A stretch of 64,000 nt of DNA. Origin: Chitinophaga agrisoli. GTDB lineage: Bacteria; Bacteroidota; Bacteroidia; Chitinophagales; Chitinophagaceae. Where the stretch lies: NCBI RefSeq assembly GCF_008386695.1, contig NZ_VUOC01000002.1, forward strand, positions 1,604,481 through 1,668,480, in the 5' to 3' direction. A program made the position numbers and the translations under genes. The notes beneath the pieces were generated by a model. That model worked only from the letters and a program-made list of their open reading frames with translations, ran no database searches and had not been told where the DNA came from. The stretch's first letter is position 1. Every line of letters starts with the position of its first letter. Below are positions 61,475 through 64,000 of this stretch, piece by piece.

Positions 61475-63049
61475 TTACTTGCTCACTGTTACTTCGAATG
61501 TATCCTTCAGGCAGCTATATGGGTCTGTTACCTCATATACTGTTTTACCTGCTTTGGCGGTTACCTGAATGCTCCTGTCTGTTGCACTGCTCTTGTTCCA
61601 TTTATAGTTGCCTTCAAAGGAAGCGGTGAGCGTTACGGTCTCCCCTTTCTTTGCTCTGATGACATTATGTTTGTTTACGTCCTTCATCATTACAAAATGA
61701 TCCCTGATCTGGCCATCTGCACAGATCCATTTCAGTTCCAGGCGGTTGCCGTTCACTTCCAGCATGGAAGCGCCCCCTATCTCAAAGTTGGAATAGTAGA
61801 AGGCGTCATGCGGGTAAGTAGGCTGGCTGCGGCCGGAGGCGCCTGCGGAGCCGGTTACCACGTATACGGTACCCTGGTTGTTTTCGTCTTTGATATAAGG
61901 GCAGGAATTAGCGCTGCCATCATATAAGGCGGTAGAGTGGTTCAATACGTGTTTTGCAGAGTCGAAGGTATTTTCCATACCATAGTGCCCCTTCATCAGG
62001 CGGGAGCGCTCGTACAGGTGGCTATGACCGCAAAGGATCAGGTCTACGCCGTAACGCTCCAGGATCTGGATAAAGTTTTCGCGGATCTTTACCAGGTCGC
62101 CTTCATGGTCAGAGTTATGGGAGCCCATGGTATAGGGAGGATGGTGCCAGTAGGCGATCACCCAACCACGTTTCTGGTTCTTAAAAGCTTCCAGGTCTTT
62201 CTTGATCCATTGTACCTGCGCGCCTGCTGTATCGTACATGCGGGTGGCCTGGTCTTCCTTACCGTAAGAGTCCAGTGACAGGAAGTGGATGTTACCTATA
62301 TCAAAGGAATAAAACGCCTGTGTATGGGAAGGCACGCCGCCAGCTTCTCCTTCCGTAGGCATGGAGAAGTTCTTGTAATAGGCAATATCGTGCGTGGTTT
62401 GCGCGGTAGCTTTAAACTGATAGAGGTCGTTATAGTCGTGGTTACCGGGTGAAGGATACAAGGGATATTTCTTCAGCAGGTTATCCTTGTAGATGTTGAA
62501 GAATTTCTCCTGAAATTCCGGATCCTGGCCATAGGTGTAGGCATTATCCCCCAACAGTATCCATGCATCCATGGGTTTATCCGCCACATATTTTTCCACC
62601 TGGTCCCTTACATCGCGCTGGCGGGTAGAGTTGTTACCGCAGTCGCCAAACACGCCAATACGGTAAGCGCCTTCCGTACCGGGTTCCGGCAGGGTAACGA
62701 AGAAGTTGTCCGGGCCGCTCTGCAGGGTATCCGCAAAGCCGCCGCCTATGGAGTAATAATATTTGGTATGGGGAGAAAGGCCGGTCAGTTTTACCATGTG
62801 CTCAAAGGTACGGATGGGCTCTTCCGCCTTTTTGTCCAGGTTCTCTACTGTTGTACCGTAGGTAACTACGCTACGGGTAATGGTGTTCGTTCTCCAGCGG
62901 ATGATAATGCTGTTGCTGGTAGCTACCTGCAGATAAGGGCCGCGGATCAGGGAAGCATTTACGGTGGGTTTGCTTCGTTCCTGCGCCGTTACATCCACAG
63001 TTGCCAGCATTGTGATACAGATCCATGCCAGTAATGATAGTCTCTTCAT
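61475..63049 (-). CDS. Purple acid phosphatase-like metallophosphoesterase
   Basis: 524 residues with signal peptide ending near VTAQE. An N-terminal Fn3-like domain (about 30-120, with SIIIRWRTNTITRSVVTYG) precedes the metallophosphoesterase core: GVFGDCGNN, WILLGDNAYTYG, PSPGNHDYND, VIAYWHHPPY, LILCGHSHLYERS, matching the D / GDN / GNHD / H / GHSH ligands of purple acid phosphatases. A C-terminal Ig-like tail (VTLTASFEGNYKWNKS...) follows. It releases phosphate from organic esters in the periplasm or outside. The peroxidase gene ends 17 bp upstream and the receptor lies downstream, so a phosphate- or substrate-uptake operon is plausible. Confidence 0.93.
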   Translation of the reverse strand: MKRLSLLAWICITMLATVDVTAQERSKPTVNASLIRGPYLQVATSNSIIIRWRTNTITRSVVTYGTTVENLDKKAEEPIRTFEHMVKLTGLSPHTKYYYSIGGGFADTLQSGPDNFFVTLPEPGTEGAYRIGVFGDCGNNSTRQRDVRDQVEKYVADKPMDAWILLGDNAYTYGQDPEFQEKFFNIYKDNLLKKYPLYPSPGNHDYNDLYQFKATAQTTHDIAYYKNFSMPTEGEAGGVPSHTQAFYSFDIGNIHFLSLDSYGKEDQATRMYDTAGAQVQWIKKDLEAFKNQKRGWVIAYWHHPPYTMGSHNSDHEGDLVKIRENFIQILERYGVDLILCGHSHLYERSRLMKGHYGMENTFDSAKHVLNHSTALYDGSANSCPYIKDENNQGTVYVVTGSAGASGRSQPTYPHDAFYYSNFEIGGASMLEVNGNRLELKWICADGQIRDHFVMMKDVNKHNVIRAKKGETVTLTASFEGNYKWNKSSATDRSIQVTAKAGKTVYEVTDPYSCLKDTFEVTVSK

Positions 63050-63066
63050 TTCAGATGATCGTTGTT

Positions 63067-64000
63067 TTAATTTTTATATGGTTCGTAATGTTTGAGCATG
63101 TTATCGGGCAGCTTATCTTCCAGGCCATGCAGGAAGCTCACGATATCCGCCACTTCACCTGTTGTAAGCTGTAAGGGCGCGGCGGCCAGTGTTTGCTGCG
63201 GTACAGGTAGTCCCAGTCCCCGGCCGCCGCCTTTGTTATAGAACTCCACCACGTTTTCCAGGCTGCGGAATGCCCCGTTATGCATATAGGGGCCCGTGGC
63301 GGAAACATTGCGTACGGTGGGCGTTTTAAAAGCCTGCTCGTAATACTCAATAGGGAATATGTTAAAGCGCCCGTTGTCTGTGTCTGCCACCGGTTTATTC
63401 AGATCATCTGTACCGGGGGTACCTAATACTTCCAATTCTGTTATGGTATATAGTGGCGGTATCAGGCCATTGAACAGGGGCGCAAAGTGGCAGGTACCGC
63501 ATTGCGCTTTGCCCATAAAAAGGTTAAAGCCCCTTTGTTGCGCGCTGCTCAATGCCAGCGTATCCCCGTTAATATAATCATCAAAAGGCGCGCTGCGCGG
63601 ATTTAAGGTGCGCACAAATGCGGCTATGGCAGCGGCTATATGGTTGGCCGTGATCAGACTGTCTGGCCCCGGCGTGAATGCTTTACCGAATAAACGGCGG
63701 TACTGCTCATTCCCCTGCAGCTGCTGTATGCTGTTGTGGTAGTTCCCATTCATTTCCATGGGATTGCTCACCACCTGCTGCACCTGCTCTTCGAGGCTCC
63801 TGGCCCTGCCGTCCCAAAACTGCGCGTACTGGTAAGCGGCGTACAGGAGCGACGGCGCATTCCGTTTTACATGCGAGTGACCGTCAAAGGCCATACTCAT
63901 GGGCAGTGCATCTGTAAAATGTTTTTCCGGCTGATGGCAAGTGGCGCAGCTGATTTTATTATTACCGGATAATGCCGTTTCATAAAAAAGGACACGGCCC
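63067..64000 (-). CDS. Di-heme cytochrome c peroxidase (CCP/MauG family), 5' end outside window
   Basis: The frame is open to the window edge, giving about 310 residues. Two c-type heme motifs are seen: CATCH close to the edge (about 19-23 of the visible part) and CGTCH in KAQCGTCHFAPLF, the mark of the di-heme CCP/MauG family. Family text includes RNAPSLLYAAYQYAQFWDGRA, FVRTLNPRSAPFDDYI, FKTPTVRNVSATGPYMHNGAF and a C-terminal DIVSFLHGLEDKLP. Periplasmic members reduce hydrogen peroxide or oxidise a protein partner. Stop lies 17 bp before the phosphatase start, suggesting one operon. An N-terminal signal peptide is outside the window. Confidence 0.92.
   Translation of the reverse strand, partial: GRVLFYETALSGNNKISCATCHQPEKHFTDALPMSMAFDGHSHVKRNAPSLLYAAYQYAQFWDGRARSLEEQVQQVVSNPMEMNGNYHNSIQQLQGNEQYRRLFGKAFTPGPDSLITANHIAAAIAAFVRTLNPRSAPFDDYINGDTLALSSAQQRGFNLFMGKAQCGTCHFAPLFNGLIPPLYTITELEVLGTPGTDDLNKPVADTDNGRFNIFPIEYYEQAFKTPTVRNVSATGPYMHNGAFRSLENVVEFYNKGGGRGLGLPVPQQTLAAAPLQLTTGEVADIVSFLHGLEDKLPDNMLKHYEPYKN

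Overview
The window reads as chromosomal DNA of a Bacteroidota bacterium, most likely the family Chitinophagaceae (Chitinophaga-like). This rests on SusC/SusD proteins with a FecR/ECF-sigma pair, TAnnTTTG-type -7 promoter boxes with little Shine-Dalgarno signal, GH97 and GH76 hydrolases, a hybrid histidine kinase, and a class I lanthipeptide leader of the Bacteroidota type. No rRNA, tRNA, insertion sequence, prophage or CRISPR array was seen.

1-9.8 kb: a ferritin-like protein (cut by the window edge) and its upstream partner, which together look like a split VioB/RebD-type dimer synthase; a glycerophosphodiester phosphodiesterase-like protein with a recent internal tandem duplication and an altered active site; a GH97 glycosidase; a dirigent-like lipoprotein; an HD-domain protein; an MFS exporter; a hotdog thioesterase.

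9.85-23.3 kb: the most unusual part. Six tightly packed minus-strand genes, in transcription order: an active-looking caspase, a caspase-subtilisin fusion, a third caspase with an unknown C-terminal half, a MoxR AAA+ ATPase, a vWA protein with an altered MIDAS, and a 1409-residue protein. The last carries three caspase-fold domains that have each lost catalytic residues, plus a C-terminal module shared with the first caspase. This resembles NTPase-gated protease (conflict or cell-suicide) systems built on MoxR-vWA pairs. A GNAT gene may be its tail, and a decayed metallo-beta-lactamase gene borders its upstream side.

24-43 kb: mixed housekeeping and accessory genes: a desaturase, an acetamidase-like enzyme, VOC proteins, a Nif3-like protein, an orphan lanthipeptide precursor, an array of 11-bp repeats with an inverted copy, two histidine kinases, an M23 lipoprotein with a VTT membrane protein, metallo-hydrolases, a GlxA-type regulator, a RibD-like reductase, and a MerR-B12-like regulator.

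43.5-52.1 kb: a polysaccharide-utilisation locus (ECF sigma, FecR, SusC, SusD, GH76) that probably targets alpha-1,6-mannan, followed downstream by what looks like a decayed secreted-protein gene.

52-64 kb: a DUF4197 lipoprotein, an ACT protein, a PQQ-type sugar dehydrogenase, a VOC protein, a TIGR03118 beta-propeller and a PHB-depolymerase-like esterase. A minus-strand run of di-heme cytochrome c peroxidase (cut by the window edge), purple-acid-phosphatase-like enzyme and TonB-dependent receptor ends the window.
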